Shown one piece after another: positions 37,433 through 50,448 of a stretch of DNA of 64,000 nt (position 1 is the first letter of the stretch; the number at the start of each line of letters is the position of its first letter). The DNA lies in contig CAJNYU010001127.1 of NCBI GenBank assembly GCA_905331475.1, positions 558,001 through 622,000 on the forward strand. Direction: 5' to 3'. The notes under the pieces were generated by a model. That model saw only the letters and a program-made list of their open reading frames with translations, did not search any database and was not told the origin of the DNA. The position numbers and the translations under genes were made by a program. The DNA is from Rotaria socialis (Eukaryota > Rotifera > Eurotatoria > Philodinida > Philodinidae).

Positions 37433-39439
37433 CACAAAACATAGCAAAGAAGAACATGCGTGCAACGAGGCGAGGATTGATGAATCCTCTTTTTTTTTGC
37501 CCAACAGCGTTTTTTGCTATTTCGTTCTTTTTTTCTCTTTTTCCTTCGTTTTTTTTTTATAGTAAGATTAACTTTCCATCATCGTCGACAAGATACCCGA
37601 GTAGCTGTTATTTTTCTATTCTCTCATTCTTTTGCGATTCCAAGTTGTCTGAACGTCTAACGTTGACAGAGTATAAAAAGAAAAAAAAACAAGAAAATTT
37701 TCTTTAGTAAGCAAACATTGTTGTTGATATTTGTTTCTTGAACTTTTTTCTTTTCTCCACAACACAGAAAATTATTGCGCTAACTAGTAGAATATAGTAT
37801 TCTCTTCAATAGAAACAGCAAAAATCTTTTCTAAATAAAACTGATTTCGTTTGAAGATGGTTGTAACTGAAGTGCATGTTCCCTCGTTATTTTTTATTCA
37901 GTGATACCATTAAAAGAAATTTGACTATAAAAGATATAGACGTAACAAGATATGAAAACAAATATTGCTTACTAATGAAATCAGCAAGTCATTGTTAATG
38001 ACTTTTCTTTGTAATCTGAGATACATGCTAATGAACTTAGATGAGCAAATTTTCTATTTGAATATTTTAAACCATATACTGTTTATTTATACATTCAGTC
38101 ATGACAGATTGCTTTTTAAATGATAAATATAGAACATTACTATGCTTACGATTCTTCATTAGATTTATCTATCTGTTATATTGATTCGGTAGAATATTGA
38201 TGACAGATGAATAAAGATATATATTCTTTGTTACAATGGCTCACTTTGATAAGATCTAAATTGTACTATAAAAGAATTTTATGACTAGTAATATATATTA
38301 TGGAATATTTTAAGTAATAGTTGGATTTTTAATTTTTACATGCAAGTCATCATAGTTGAAGCATTAAGAAAAGTATTTTTTTACCTAAGTCACCTGTAAG
38401 GTATCATTTGAATATGACTATTTTATTATATATATATATATATATATGCATTGTATCGTTGTTTTTCTTCATTACTAGTGAATTGTGATTAAATGCTTGT
38501 CTCAACCTGAGTTTTCATTCTCTTAATGTGAAGCAGACTTTATATAGTGTTAAATTCCTTATCTGCTGATAGAAGACATGCATTCAATTTAAAACTGTAC
38601 CAAACAAACTAGATATCTTTTTCAACTCTATGTTGGATTTTACATTAGTTATAAAAATTTGAATCAAATGTTAAATCATCGTTTATAAATTTTGGCGCAC
38701 GAGTGCAAAAGTTATATAAAAAAGGGGTATAACTTACATAAAAAGTAAAAACATCAAATGTGCCTAATACTTGAATGGCTTCAATTTCGTATATAAACCT
38801 AAATGTGTTTAAGATTTAAAGTAGAATACTTATATTCTAATCAAACGCTTTATCAAAATCAAAACACCAACTTTTTCTGATATCCAAAGTAAATGAAGAA
38901 AAAAACAACATCGTTCTGTCAGTTATGATTGATGATATTACTCAAGAAGCAAATTTTTACCGTTTCCATCCATAGATTCAAATTCAAATATTTTTCTATT
39001 ATTTTCAATAATATTTGTTTTATCAATCATATGTAGTGGAAATAATAATTACTAGTAATTATTATTGAATCAATGTTGTTTTATATGTAACTGACTACAT
39101 AGCAAAAATATAAACCAATTAAAAATCAAGTAGAACAAATGAAAATTCAAATAGATAATTTTTATCAATATTCTATCAATACAAAGTTAATAATAGTTCG
39201 GTATTTTATTTTTCATCAGAAAAGATTACGATATCAATTATCAGCACACTTATTAATGTTCATTTCTTATATGTCTACTTGAGAATCATCATAGATTTCA
39301 ACAACAAAGAATTGAAAATTAAAAATAGTTAGAAAATAAAAGTTCTGTGTACACATAACAGAGCAACAATAATACGTATATTAATTTTAAAATTTAGGAC
39401 GAATCCGATGAAAGAAAAATCTTCGTTTAATATCAAGAT
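37433..39439. other. Gene-poor AT-rich region
   Basis: No gene recognised. A TA microsatellite occupies 38426-38448. A T-rich reading frame at 37456-37707 is compositionally low complexity and has no support. Confidence 0.35.
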
Positions 39440-39605
39440 CATTGTCTACTAGAGTCCTGCAGATTAAGACTTGTTTGTACCCTAACCCTGCCCTATCGTA
39501 AAACTTCGTACCCTTGTCCTACCCTGCCCTATAGACTTCGTAACCTTGCCCTGCCCTGCCCTAGGGGCTTTGTGCCCTTACCCTACCCTATCACAGAGAT
39601 TTTTC
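39440..39605. repeat. CCCTACCCTGCC word repeat
   Basis: Degenerate CCCTA/CCCTG units with recurrent ACTTCGTACCC or GCTTTGTGCCC spacers, beginning at AGTCCTGCAGATTAAGACTT. The same block in reverse ends at 58945, where the minus strand reads ACTCCTGCAGGTCAATCTTG. The two are one family. Confidence 0.6.
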
Positions 39606-39812
39606 ATTTTACACCCTATCAGATCCTTAGAGTTTCAGGTCCAAGTAAAAGGCAGCATCAAGTTTTTCTTCATTTTGTTTCAATATATTTTATTGATTTT
39701 CAACGAGAATCAAATACAAAATGAACTAGATGGTACTCGAGCTTTACTCGACTACGAAATGCGGTACGAAGCACAGGCTCCAGTATTGAGAACAGAGGCT
39801 TCCGCAAATAAA

Positions 39813-39899
39813 GGGTGTGGTTGTGGGTGTTATTCTGTCCAAACGCTCATCCACATGCACACTATACATGCAAATCCACACTCACACCCACACCCTCAC
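39813..39899. repeat. Second inverted pair of telomere-like tracts
   Basis: The left arm GGGTGTGGTTGTGGGTGT (39813-39830) faces the right arm CACTCACACCCACACCCTCA (from 39879). Both the spacer here and that at 24348-24438 contain AATCCACA just before the right arm, so the copies are related. Confidence 0.55.
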
Positions 39900-41002
39900 G
39901 TTTTCTGTAGGAATCTTTTCGTTTTTTAACTTTTGACAATGCTGATTTTTTTCGAACCATCAGCCTTGTAGTAGTATTTTACTAAATAATTGAGTTGAAT
40001 TATTTACAGAATCGCTTCTCGTTGAGATTCAACAGGGTTCAAACTCCTGAATGAGAACGAATATTATCTCTTGATTAAGTGAGATAATAAAAAATAGTTT
40101 CTTTAGAGTTAAATCTTCGTTATCGTTAAGTGAAGATTTTCATCGATGCTAGGTAAGAAACTTTAGAAAGTCGAAAGTTTAGTGACTTTAAAAAAATAAT
40201 ATTTGAACTTTTTTGTTTGTTTAGTTGTGAGCGTGACGAATAGGATCTAGAATTAAGAAAAAAGAGCTAGCAATTGAGAAAGATAATGTATGATAATATT
40301 TTTTTAAAGATAAAGTCAATATAATGATTAATAAGAATAAAGTGATGCTGCAGCGTAAATGAATCAGAGAAGCCATTTGAAGTGAGATATCGATAGAGAT
40401 TCTTTGAAAGCTTAGAGATCGATTTTGAAAACAAGTACATATTATCTGCTATAGAGGATTCTACTTTATTATTTATATGTTTGATGTGTTAGAATAGGAT
40501 CCATTTATAAATGTTGATATAAAAGCGCCTAACTTTTAGCGTTTTGATTTTCGTTTTAATTATCTCAAAATGAAATTTGATCAAAATCCTCTTTTCGGGA
40601 ATCAATTTGCGAGTCAACGGAAGTAGCCATAATTTTTTTTGAAAAAAATGGTACATCTATTATCTCGATTCTTTTACTTCACGTTTTAACCAGTTTTTTC
40701 TTATGTTCGGTTGTCTAGATCATCGCGTCACAAGTTAGCAATATATGATCTGGACGTCGAGTTTAAAAAAAGGAACAAAGAAAGAAAACTCGCGCAGGAC
40801 TACATAAACGCTGTGCTTCGCACCGCATTAATAAATATTTTGAAAGTTTCTTAAAAATAAAATGTCATTTACAACATCATCACTTAAACTTTGCCTTCTC
40901 TTATCCAAAACTCGCCCGTTTGTAGTAACAATACGTTCATGTCGAGATGATTTCGAAGATATTTTTATTACATTTACATGCACATTTACTAGACAAATAA
41001 TC
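39900..41002. other. Intergenic, no gene seen
   Basis: AT-rich, no reading frame with protein-like composition and no RNA gene recognised. Confidence 0.35.
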
Positions 41003-41399
41003 CCCATGTAATAAAAATCGCATGAAAATCGGTGGTTAACCGCCGTTTTACCGGTCCGGTTCCCGGCTCTTATTACCGCAGAACGGATAAATACCGCGGT
41101 CTACCACAAAAAATGAACTGGCATTTACCGCGGTAAACCGCCGGTTTTGATTAATACCGCGGTTACCGCTAAAAAAGCGGTTAACCGGTTCATCTATAAT
41201 TTTTGACAGAAAAAGTCTTCCAAATCATCAATTAAACTATTTTAAAGATCCTTTTTTTTTACTTTTACATGTGATAAACATGCGCAAAACACCGCCGGTT
41301 TACCGCGGTTTTACCGGTTCGGTTACCGGCTCCCATTACCGCAGAACGGATAAATATCGCGGTTTACCGCAAAAATTGATCCGGTATTCGCAACATGGG
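41003..41399. mobile_element. Probable MITE with ACCGCGGT words, CCCATG tips
   Basis: It begins CCCATGTAA and ends CAACATGGG. Inside are two GC-rich blocks (41036-41195 and 41291-41386) made of ACCGCGGT, ACCGGT and TTACCGC words. A 70-base direct repeat containing ATTACCGCAGAACGGATAAA occurs near 41044-41112 and 41307-41376. No clear target duplication, so the limits are tentative. Confidence 0.5.
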
Positions 41400-41651
41400 T
41401 CAAAAGTGATTGAACTCGTCAGCATATGTAAAAATAGTACTAAACAATAGGCCATTGTTTTCCGTTCGTTGTTATTCTACCCATTCGATTTAGATTATGA
41501 TATCACTCTTTACCATAAAGTGGCAAATCTAAAATTATAACTAATTTTAGAATCAGCATGTCAAAATTCTTATAATTTCTAATTGTGAAAATTTTCAAAA
41601 TTTCAATAGTTCCAATTAGAACTATTTAGCTTATAACTTTCAATGGTTAGG

Positions 41652-41795
41652 AGACATCAGATATCAGATATTTACTTTCTCCCTACATAATATTCCATGA
41701 ACAGCAGAGATCAGGCATAAGATTTTTACTTACTCCCTATGCAGTGTTCAATGTACAGCAGACACCATATATCAGATATTTACCTTCTCCCTGAA
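41652..41795. repeat. Tandem repeat, period about 55 bp, 2.6 copies
   Basis: Copies start near 41652, 41707 and 41761; each has ATCAGATAT-like sequence, then TTTAC(T/C)T(T/A)CTCCCT and ACAGCAGA. The AGATATCAGATAT words recur at 58322-58530. Confidence 0.7.
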
Positions 41796-42195
41796 AAACA
41801 ATTATTTTCCAACAGATATCTAATAGTATATATTTGTATCCAACGACTCTCTCAGTTTTGTTGTAAAAGAAACCGAATATAAAATATTCAATGTTTCTTC
41901 TCAAGCAAATAAGAAATGAAAATGTTCTGCTTCTATCTTTCAGTCTATTGAAATTAACCTCAGGATTTGAATCAGTTAGCTGATATCATTTAGATTAAAT
42001 ATTAGTTCAGAACCAAGTGTGATGCAACGGTTATTTCATATTCGCTTTATTTAAATGCTTTTGGGAGAACCACAACATCCTTATAGAAGCATCTTCATAG
42101 TTTTTAGAATCAACTTTTATCGAGAAAATAATAAGTGTTGAGCTGGAATAAATAATGCAAAAACAAATGACGATAAAACAAGCTTAAAAACAAAA
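41796..42195. other. Intergenic, no gene seen
   Basis: AT-rich 3' flank of the transposase remnant. Confidence 0.3.
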
Positions 42196-44108
42196 TCAAA
42201 CAATGCCAGAAACTTTAACGCTCTGCTCAAACGAACTAATACCAACGGTTGTACAATTTTTTAGATGAAAAAGAATGGTAAAATAAAGTGTAGATTTTGG
42301 ATAATTATATCGTCTAAACGAATTTTTAAACTTTGACAAATATGAAAAAAACTTGCTCAGCAACCTCCGTATTAACAAACTCGTAGACCTTGTTATGACA
42401 TGGATGATCCGATTGCATGATGGTGCGACACATAGGCCGTGTATGATTTCTTGCATGAAAACGATCAATTGCCATTGTCAAGGATGTTAGAAACTTCTTA
42501 TTATCTGTAGACTGTAAGTCATTAGATCCGAAATGTTTGTTAATAAACAATTTCAGAGTGCACACCGAGTCGTAACACATTGCCCGTGGTAGTTGACCAA
42601 ATCGCAATATTGTTAATATATGATGAATGACTCGTCGCACTATTTTTTGAAAGAAAACTGCTTTTTGCTCTGTAATAAATTTTAAATTTTCATACGAACT
42701 TCCTTCTGAACATGGTTGCTCGGTAAATCCGACGATAACGGAACAATTAAGAAAGGTTGCTAAAAATCCATAGGAACTGATTTTTTGTTTATTATTCATG
42801 TCAGATCTGAAAACGTTGCATAGCTCGTCGCTATAATGACCACCCTTGTCTACGTATTCAATTAAAGCAAGCTTATCCAAAGCTGTTTCCTTATTCTCTT
42901 GGTCATATTGGTATGCTGATGTTGTTGTGTTCAAATTAGATATAAGCTTTGGTGGTTGACGGTGTTGGCAATATCTATGATTGATATTTGCATCTAGAGA
43001 AGTAGAATACACTGTGAAATAACACTGTTTCTAGATGTAGTATATATTAGGTTATGATTTTACATTTCCTGTTGTGATTCGCTCGATGAAGTCTTCCAAC
43101 TATTCTAGCCATGTTTCAGATAGAACTGTTGCACTTTATTGATAGCACATCTTAGTATTTCAATTAGATATTGCCAGCACTTACAGATCTCTTTAAAACC
43201 TCAGCATATGATGTTCTCCATTCAAAATATGCCGTAATTCGGTCAATAACCGATTTCAGCATTCAAATCATGCTTCTAGATGGAACTTATGACAATGTAT
43301 GAGATCCAAGTGTTCATGTCAATTTTAAACAATATACAAATCTTAACGTAAGATATTCTGTGTCATTTAGAGATATCAATATACTTTTTCTCAGTGGAGA
43401 ATATAGACATCCCACTTGCACTGGCCAAAGTTCAGATATTGTGCTATCAAAAACGTCTTTGTATTGACAAACCAATCGATTTGCTTTTTGGTGGCCATCA
43501 ACAGCGAATACTCTTGAGCAAGTCGCTGGATCACAGTTCTTCGTGAATCGTTAATGCTGTGTCCAGAAGCCAACGAAAAGTTTATAGAGATCATCTTTAA
43601 TATTTAGGAAATAATCAGTACATTCATCAATATCGCGCTCTGACATTGGTATCGTAAAACAAGTTTCTTTAGTTGTCATGAAAATGAATTTTGTTATGTT
43701 AGTCAATAACCACACCATTTGAAAAGATTCATGATTATCATTCTTCAATTATTACAACGAAATATTTTCGTCTTACTCATTAACATCGTCGACTGTGCTA
43801 AGCAACATTTGTTGGTTTTCTCGTTCTCGAATCACTTTGATCTTTGAATTAAAAGCATTAGCATATCCTTCAAATGAGACGGTGCTGTGAACGAGTTGGT
43901 GCTCAAAGTCAATCAATAGGTCCTGATCGAATATTTGATTTCCATTTAGATAAAGAAACTTTCCGTTGTTGATAGATTCAACTGTAATAGTCTTCTTTTT
44001 ATTTTGGATGTGGAAATTAGGAACTATCTCGACATTACAATCTTTACATTTGCAAGTTCCAATAACTATAGGCGAAAACAGAAGTTTAATAATAATCATT
44101 GATCGATA
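42196..44108 (-). pseudogene. Decayed KDZ-type (CxC-cluster) transposase
   Basis: Minus-strand remnant. The 5' part (about 44060-43773) has a short Cys cluster (TCKCKDC) followed by GKFLYLNGNQIFDQDLLIDF, as in CxC-cluster domains of these transposases. Broken frames follow at 43748-43391. The best-preserved block, 43012-42326, has SYGFLATFLNCSVIVGF, MCYDSVCTLKLFINKHF and the catalytic-core-like AIDRFHARNHTRPMC with VNTEVAEQVF. Immediately after this, at a run of seven A on the plus strand (42345-42351), the frame is lost. The continuation SYLSKFKNSFRRYNYPKST is found in the next frame, down to about 42240. Kyakuja-Dileera-Zisupton transposases move large DNA elements. I see no matching terminal repeats. 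A sequencing indel at the homopolymer is possible, but the scattered 5' frames argue for real decay. Confidence 0.68.
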
Positions 44109-44825
44109 TGTGTCATTACTTACGACCCTTATAAAGTTTCGTCAAAGACATAATAGTCTTTGAACGGTGAGAATATATTATATTTAATTGCTTTTTACAT
44201 TGAATGCATTGTGTTGTATACAGTCTTAAATAAAAATTACATAGGCCAACAGATTCAGATGGTTTACTTTTTTGATAATTTGAATGATTTCATGTACATC
44301 AAATTCTTGAAACATCTCATAAAATGTCGATTGTGAAGAAATAAACTCGATTATTGTTTTAATCGTGTGGATTTCATAAGATTTGCAAAAATGGAAATTA
44401 ATTATGTTCAAAATATGATGGTGTTTATTCGGGAGTTCGTTTGGTAATAAATTATTTAATATAATCACATATACTATTTCGTCCAAACGCATGGTTCTCA
44501 TCATTAAAACCAAAGTGTGTTCTTAATCTGTGATCTCTACCAACATACGTGAGGATGTACAATAACAAGCTTTCTCCACTTAACTTGAATATCTTAAAGA
44601 TCTTAAAGAAAAAAGCTTTTCAATTTCTCCTTTTAATGCTAGGCGTGACAGACGATTAATTAATAATCACAAGCTTTCAGTTGTTTTTCATAAAAATTTG
44701 ACTATTGATGCTTAATAAAAACAAGTGAGAGTAAAAAGTTTTCCAAACGTTTCAAAGATATGTAAAAGAAAAAAGTCATTGTTCATGGCGATTTGTAAAA
44801 TTCTGCTTTCTGATAGCAGATTCAT
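44109..44825. other. Between transposase remnant and P-loop gene
   Basis: A minus-strand frame at 44513-44226 (95 codons) is Ile/His-rich with no recognised motif. It could be a further exon of the remnant. Otherwise nothing. Confidence 0.3.
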
Positions 44826-47800
44826 TTAAGTTTTCTTCAATCTTCTTTTTGTTTGCCTACATATTTCAGATTCCCAAATATTTTCAGGAAGTTGAACTTT
44901 CCTTTTTGGACGTGCTCTTGTCGACTTAACGAGTGTTGTAACCTCTTCTACATCGTCTTGTTCATGTTGTCTATCTTCTTTTTCTTCGTCTTCTTCTTTG
45001 TCGTTACCAATATCTGATTGATGTTGGAATGTTTCTTGACGGTTGTTGTTTTCTTTGGTTTTAGTAGAATTATTAATTTTTGACACTTGTTCTGCTAAAA
45101 TTTCAACATCATGCTGTAGATTTGTCACATCTTCACTTATGTCACAAGCTCGAGAGCGCTGAATATTCCATCGTACATGTTCAGTATAGAATAAATTTGA
45201 TTTAATTATATTAATAAAATCATTTGATAGTGTCCAGCTGTTATTTGTAGAGACATTTTCATTTTGATGCGGATAAAATGATTGCATATATTCTTCGTAA
45301 CTAAGGTTTACCTAAAAAAGAAAAATCTAAGATATTTATAATCCGAATATTATTTTCAAGAAATAAATTGAAATTTACGTGTTCTTGTAATACTTTTATG
45401 AAATAAAACTTTGATGCAATGGATTGAGAATCTGGACCTTTTCTAAAAATAAATGCAATATTCACCATACAGACGAAGAAAATTTAGTCAAGGTATTATC
45501 TACTTTAGCCATCCTTCGCGTAATATAAGTTTAGGAGTTGTTTGAAGGTTTCTTTTCGTTCGAGTAGGTTCAACCCATCAATTATTTGCATATTGTAGAA
45601 GATTTGCAGCAACTAATCGACTTACAACTTCTATTCGAATAGTCGCTTTGTTACAAACTTGAGTCAAATCCGTCTCCGTGAAGATAACAGATTTGGCATA
45701 GTTATTATGTTACGCATCGCCTTTTTTATTACTAGTTCTGTTGCTAGAACAAAGTCAATAGAGGAAAAATATCTACAAACAATATTATGTTTACACTTTT
45801 ATTTGTAATTTGCTCTGTTGATACGGTAGAAGATTCTTCATAAATATTTTCATCTGCAAATGATTGTTCACTATTACATTGCTCTTCGAGAATAGCGCTT
45901 GATGAATTATCAATATCTCTTGAAATATCATAAACTTCTTATAATGTGAAAGTTCATAAAAACAAAAAGATATGAATGATGAAAAACAAAACAGGGTAGT
46001 TATTACCAATAGCATCAGTTTGGTTTGAATTGGTTGCAATTTTTATTGAATCACGGTGATTTGAACTGGTTTCTTCAACGAGACCAAAAAAAAACAAAGC
46101 TCAACGACTTTTATATTTATTCATTATATTAGAGACTGACTTGCTTGCCCAGCAACTGGTATCGATGACATTTTCTGTTTGAGATCTACTACTCGTTTTT
46201 TCTTTTCGTTCATTCAATAATAAGTTTTCGATGCTCTCGAATTGACAAGAAAATCCATATTCATTTATGACGTTAAAAATGTCACCTTCTACTTCTTCAA
46301 TATTATTATTTTCCTTGTGTTTATGTATTACAGAATTCATCTGGTTTCTGTATTTCGAATATTGATTGACAAAAGCTGAGCAATTCTCAAAAATTTCCAT
46401 GGATAACTTGGAAAGATTATTATTTGGTGGAATCGAACATTTTTCATAGTTGGAGCGGTACTCATCGATGTTTATATCATGCTTTAATAAATTATTTAAA
46501 AACTGTGTGCGAAATGGATTATCGGTCGCAGGTATTGACATTTTCATGTACGACTTCACAACCCTGCCACGCGAATCAAGTAAAAAGTAGTTGAATTTAA
46601 GCAAGTTGTCTTTCAATAGTTCTTGTAGTGCTCGTTCGCCTAAAGCGGGTCTATTTTTTATAATGCCTCTAGAAAAAATGCGCCAATAAAATGTGAATTA
46701 CTCAATTGCAATTGAAGATGTTACATACGTCTGTCCGGTAACCGGATATTTGACACTAATAGCTGATAACGGGAAAATGTTATAATCAAGCATCATAATC
46801 AATTGTTTTAATATTTTGGGCTTGGAAGAAAACGACAACGAGGAAGCAATAATTGACTTATTCGAAAAATCATGATCAATAGTGAATAATTTGGTAGCAA
46901 TATTTAGGTGGTGCTCATACCATTTCCACGCGGCGATCACTACATCTTTCTCAACGATAACCATTGGATCCATTGTTACTTGATTATTTTCCGTATATGG
47001 TAAATAAGTTTTGTCATATACATGATAATCTTTTTTTATAATATTTGCCACAGAATTCACAAAATTCTCATTGATAACTAAGTCGTGACTATCACCTTCA
47101 GTAAAGATTATTGTATCTTTTACACGTTCGAGTATCTCACTTGCATTATAATACAGTTGCATCAAGCATACTAAACGAGGAAACACTGTTCCAGTTGTTG
47201 CATAAAAGTCCGAGATTTGTTGTTGTTCATTAGATTTAAGATCTTGTGTTTCTATCAAATCAGCAATAAGGTTCCAGATAGTGAACATTGCAGAACTATC
47301 ACATATAGTGTTTGTGTCTGTGTTTGTTCATCGTCACCTGACGATGTTGATATTTGCTGAAATGAAGCTGTTAAAGATAAACTTAAAGGTAATTCCTTTT
47401 TTCAAATTTGATGATCTTAATTACCACCGCAAAACTTTGTTCGTTCAGCATCTGACATTTGAAAAACAAAATGAACAGTACCGAATAAATGAATAATTAC
47501 GCATAAATGATTTAACGATGGACTATATCTTGAATCTATGTTGACCTTGAAACTTAAAGTAACATTATGCGTAGAAATTAGAAAAAAGACATTATGACTC
47601 TTTTTACTCTTGAGGTCTTGAGTGAATAATTTTCGGAATAGACATGTACAAAATCTATTGTGCGACCATCAAATCTGGTATAATTAATCCAGTTCTTCAT
47701 ATTTTTCATCAGTTTTCCTCCAGTTGTAGCAATTGCGATTGTTAAACGTTTATCGTCTATCTGAATAATGGTAGTTCCCGTTGTTCTTGATGTGTTTTTA

Positions 47801-48161
47801 AATCTAAATGTTAAAAATAATATTTGCTTTATTGCATACTCCTTTTTTCCTGTTTTGCTGTTTTACTCCTCGAAACCACATAATATTATGCTTCTTTCGT
47901 GCTCCTTGGTGAAATCATTTACATTATAGAGACCATAGCTTTCTGCAATAAGATCTGCATCGTCATTCAACAAAATTTTATGATTTGATGCAAGATGTTG
48001 TCGTAAACCAATGTGATTGGTATCCGTAACAATTGATGATAGATTTGTCTCAGTTGGTTTACCGTTCACGATCACAGATTTCAAATATGAAGAAGGAAAC
48101 ATTTTTTCTGTTTTTGTAATTGCTTTCTCTACTTGTCGGAACGAATGCGTCTTACCACTTC
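44826..48161 (-). CDS. P-loop protein, possibly DUF3987-like, partial
   Basis: Multi-exon minus-strand gene whose 5' end I could not complete. An exon at 48161-47867 opens with GSGKTHSFRQVEKAI, a Walker A loop completed across the intron, and continues to NHKILLNDDADLIAESYGLY. The next (47803-47608) has TTIIQIDDKRLTIAIATTGG and YTRFDGRTIDFVHVYSE. The exon at 47288-46698 contains FPRLVCLMQLYYNASEIL and AAWKWYEHHLNIATKLF; 46616-46101 continues it. Small exons around 46090-46010, 45940-45800 and 45442-45379 lead to the last exon, 45311-44826, which ends with a basic ARPKRKVQLPENIW tail. The order P-loop, acidic strand, Arg/Phe loop, helical 'RL..L' block resembles DUF3987 helicase-like proteins of mobile elements. 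The assignment is tentative. Cellular location and function unknown; the basic tail suggests a nuclear protein. Beside a KDZ remnant on the same strand. Confidence 0.5.
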
Positions 48162-49724
48162 CTTTAAAAAGAACAAAAAAATTGATAGAAAGCTAAAAGT
48201 TTGAGCTACACATTTAAAAACGAACAATAAGGAATAAAGACATTTTTGTATCAAAGATGAAATCTTAGTATTTTTTTTAACATAGATACGGTCAATTTTC
48301 TCAATAAAAAGAATAGATTGTGTTCGAAAGAGTGCATACTTCAATGAAAAAATAGCACAGTTATCATGTCTCAAAAAGGTTTCTTCTAAAAATGCTCCAC
48401 AGCAATTTGTAACAAAATAAACAAAACAAGATCGTGATATAATAGTTAATGTTACAGACCAACAGCTAAAATAGGGATCCGAATCATTTCATCTTATTAA
48501 AAAGTATGTATAAACTGGAATGTGTGCTGATAAAATATTGGAAAGAAAATCATCGACAATGATATATACAAAAGAGAATCGAAGTGTATATGCGTTTTAA
48601 GGTAACAATAGTCAAAATAAGAGAATGTCAACTAGCTGGCATATTCAGTGAATAGTCATTATCAATAAAAAATCCTTAATTTTCATATTTGAAATAGTGC
48701 TGCTGTTGTATATAGTCTAGAATTTTCATTACTGCTAATGATGCCAGTTATTTGGCAAAAATTCATTAAACTAGTCTGACAAAGAGTAACTATGAAGTGT
48801 GTACATGAACTGAGATGGATATTGTTGTTTTCTAATAAAACATACTCAAATAAATTCAAATTTCTATTAGCATTCTTAGTTAGTTGAAATAATTGCAAAA
48901 TCGATGCCGAATTATTATCTTGTAGTGAGAAGACTAAATCATTTTCTATTCTTTCAAATAATTAAATAATTCATCATTTACAAGTACAAAACGAAAAGTG
49001 TAAGAATCAATTGGTTTTCCTTTCTATTTTTATTCCATGTTGTTTTTCATTAGAACTTTAGTACTTTAGTACATGAAACATTCGAAAAAAATTCTTGCTG
49101 CTTTTTACATATATATCTGTTTCTCACATTTTTCTCTTTTAATATATGCCTATTCAAATATTTCTCTTTTCATCTCGATGTATTTTTCCGTTTATATTTT
49201 CTCTTTATCAGTTTTTATATATCTGTCTTCAATCTTACTGAGATCAATAGCTTAAATATAAATAAGCAAAAGCCAATGCTGAACTTTTGGTTCTCAAAGA
49301 CACTGTACAAAGAGTCAACTTCCATATGTTTCGATGATTGATCTTTACTAAACTTGCGATTACTTCTTTAGAAAAGGAACAAATTTTAAATATTAAACTG
49401 GAAACGAGAATAGATATGTATATAAAAAACTTAATTTTGAAATAATGAATTTTTCTCATATGTATCTGACACTGTTTCTACACAGTGTATATCACAAGTC
49501 TGCAATGGACAATCATTATCTGCATATTTTGTCAAACTTTTCCCATGGCTGATGAAAACTCAACAATCTAAAAAGCATTTCTAATGCTAGCTAGATCAAC
49601 ATACTGCTTGAGCCTAACAACCACAAATATAATTGTACTGGTTGATGGTCAAAGCTAGCATAATGAGTGTAATATGAGCCTTGCGCAAAATGAGATAAAA
49701 TACCCAATGACAAAAAAAGGATAA
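48162..49724. other. Upstream of the P-loop gene
   Basis: Probably includes unresolved 5' exons of the P-loop gene (a minus-strand frame at 48374-48129 is a candidate). Beyond about 48900 I see nothing but AT-rich sequence up to the hAT-like element. Confidence 0.3.
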
Positions 49725-50002
49725 GTAAGGCTCAGAGATGCCGAAAAAATCACTTTTCCCAACCCGAGGGTTGACCCTACCGCAGCAGATAGAGCAATGG
49801 GTGGGTTTCGACCCAATTTTTATTTTTAATTCAGCGAATGGGTCATTGGGTTGGGTTGAGCAGGTCAACCCAACCCGCCGGGTAACCCATTGGGTTAACC
49901 CTGGTTATAATGCACTTCAATTCTCTGTTATGTGTAAAAATTTCACACTGCTGATAGAGGTCTGTAGCTATCAACAGATTTCTATTATATTTGTGAACGA
50001 AN

Positions 50003-50440
50003 TAGTAATATTCCCTAATGATAGATCCAATAAACTTCAAATGTTAAAAAGGTTTTATTATCTTATTTTTGAACAAAATATGATCTCACTACACTGAAAA
50101 AATAGAACTTCTATTTGATCAGTTTCTAACTGACCGAAATATGTGAGTTCCACATTTTAGCCCAAACGGGGCTGCGCTGACAAGCTTTTAATTATGACTG
50201 GTGTGATGGATTGAAACTTGATGATAATGATATAAGAAGAACATATACAGAGTGAATCATACATTTAGTACACCCTGGGTTGCTTAATATGGGACTAAGT
50301 TTTGAGGTGTCAATGTTTATACTGGGGAAGTCAGCGTGAACGCAGACCTTTTAAGTGTTACTTTAAAGGTACGACGGAAAAAAATGACTTTTCTAATATG
50401 TCATCTATTAGCAGTTATTGGAGGAAGTGATATTTGGAAG
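50003..50440. other. Interior of element A, left part
   Basis: Sequence not found in the other family members, no gene recognised. It ends in GTGCGAAA, the target site of element B. Confidence 0.4.
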
Positions 50441-50448
50441 GTGCGAAA

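Noticed and set aside
37456-37707. 83-codon Phe/Ser-rich frame
   Set aside because: T-rich low complexity, no start context or homology.
49738-50097. Reading frames of about 100-137 codons with repeated PTRGLTLP and WVNPGYNA, also at 51773-52186 and 59309-59623
   Set aside because: Similar frames in all three hAT-like copies come from the AACCC/GGGTT subterminal zone. They lack a transposase motif, and conservation is explained by element copying.
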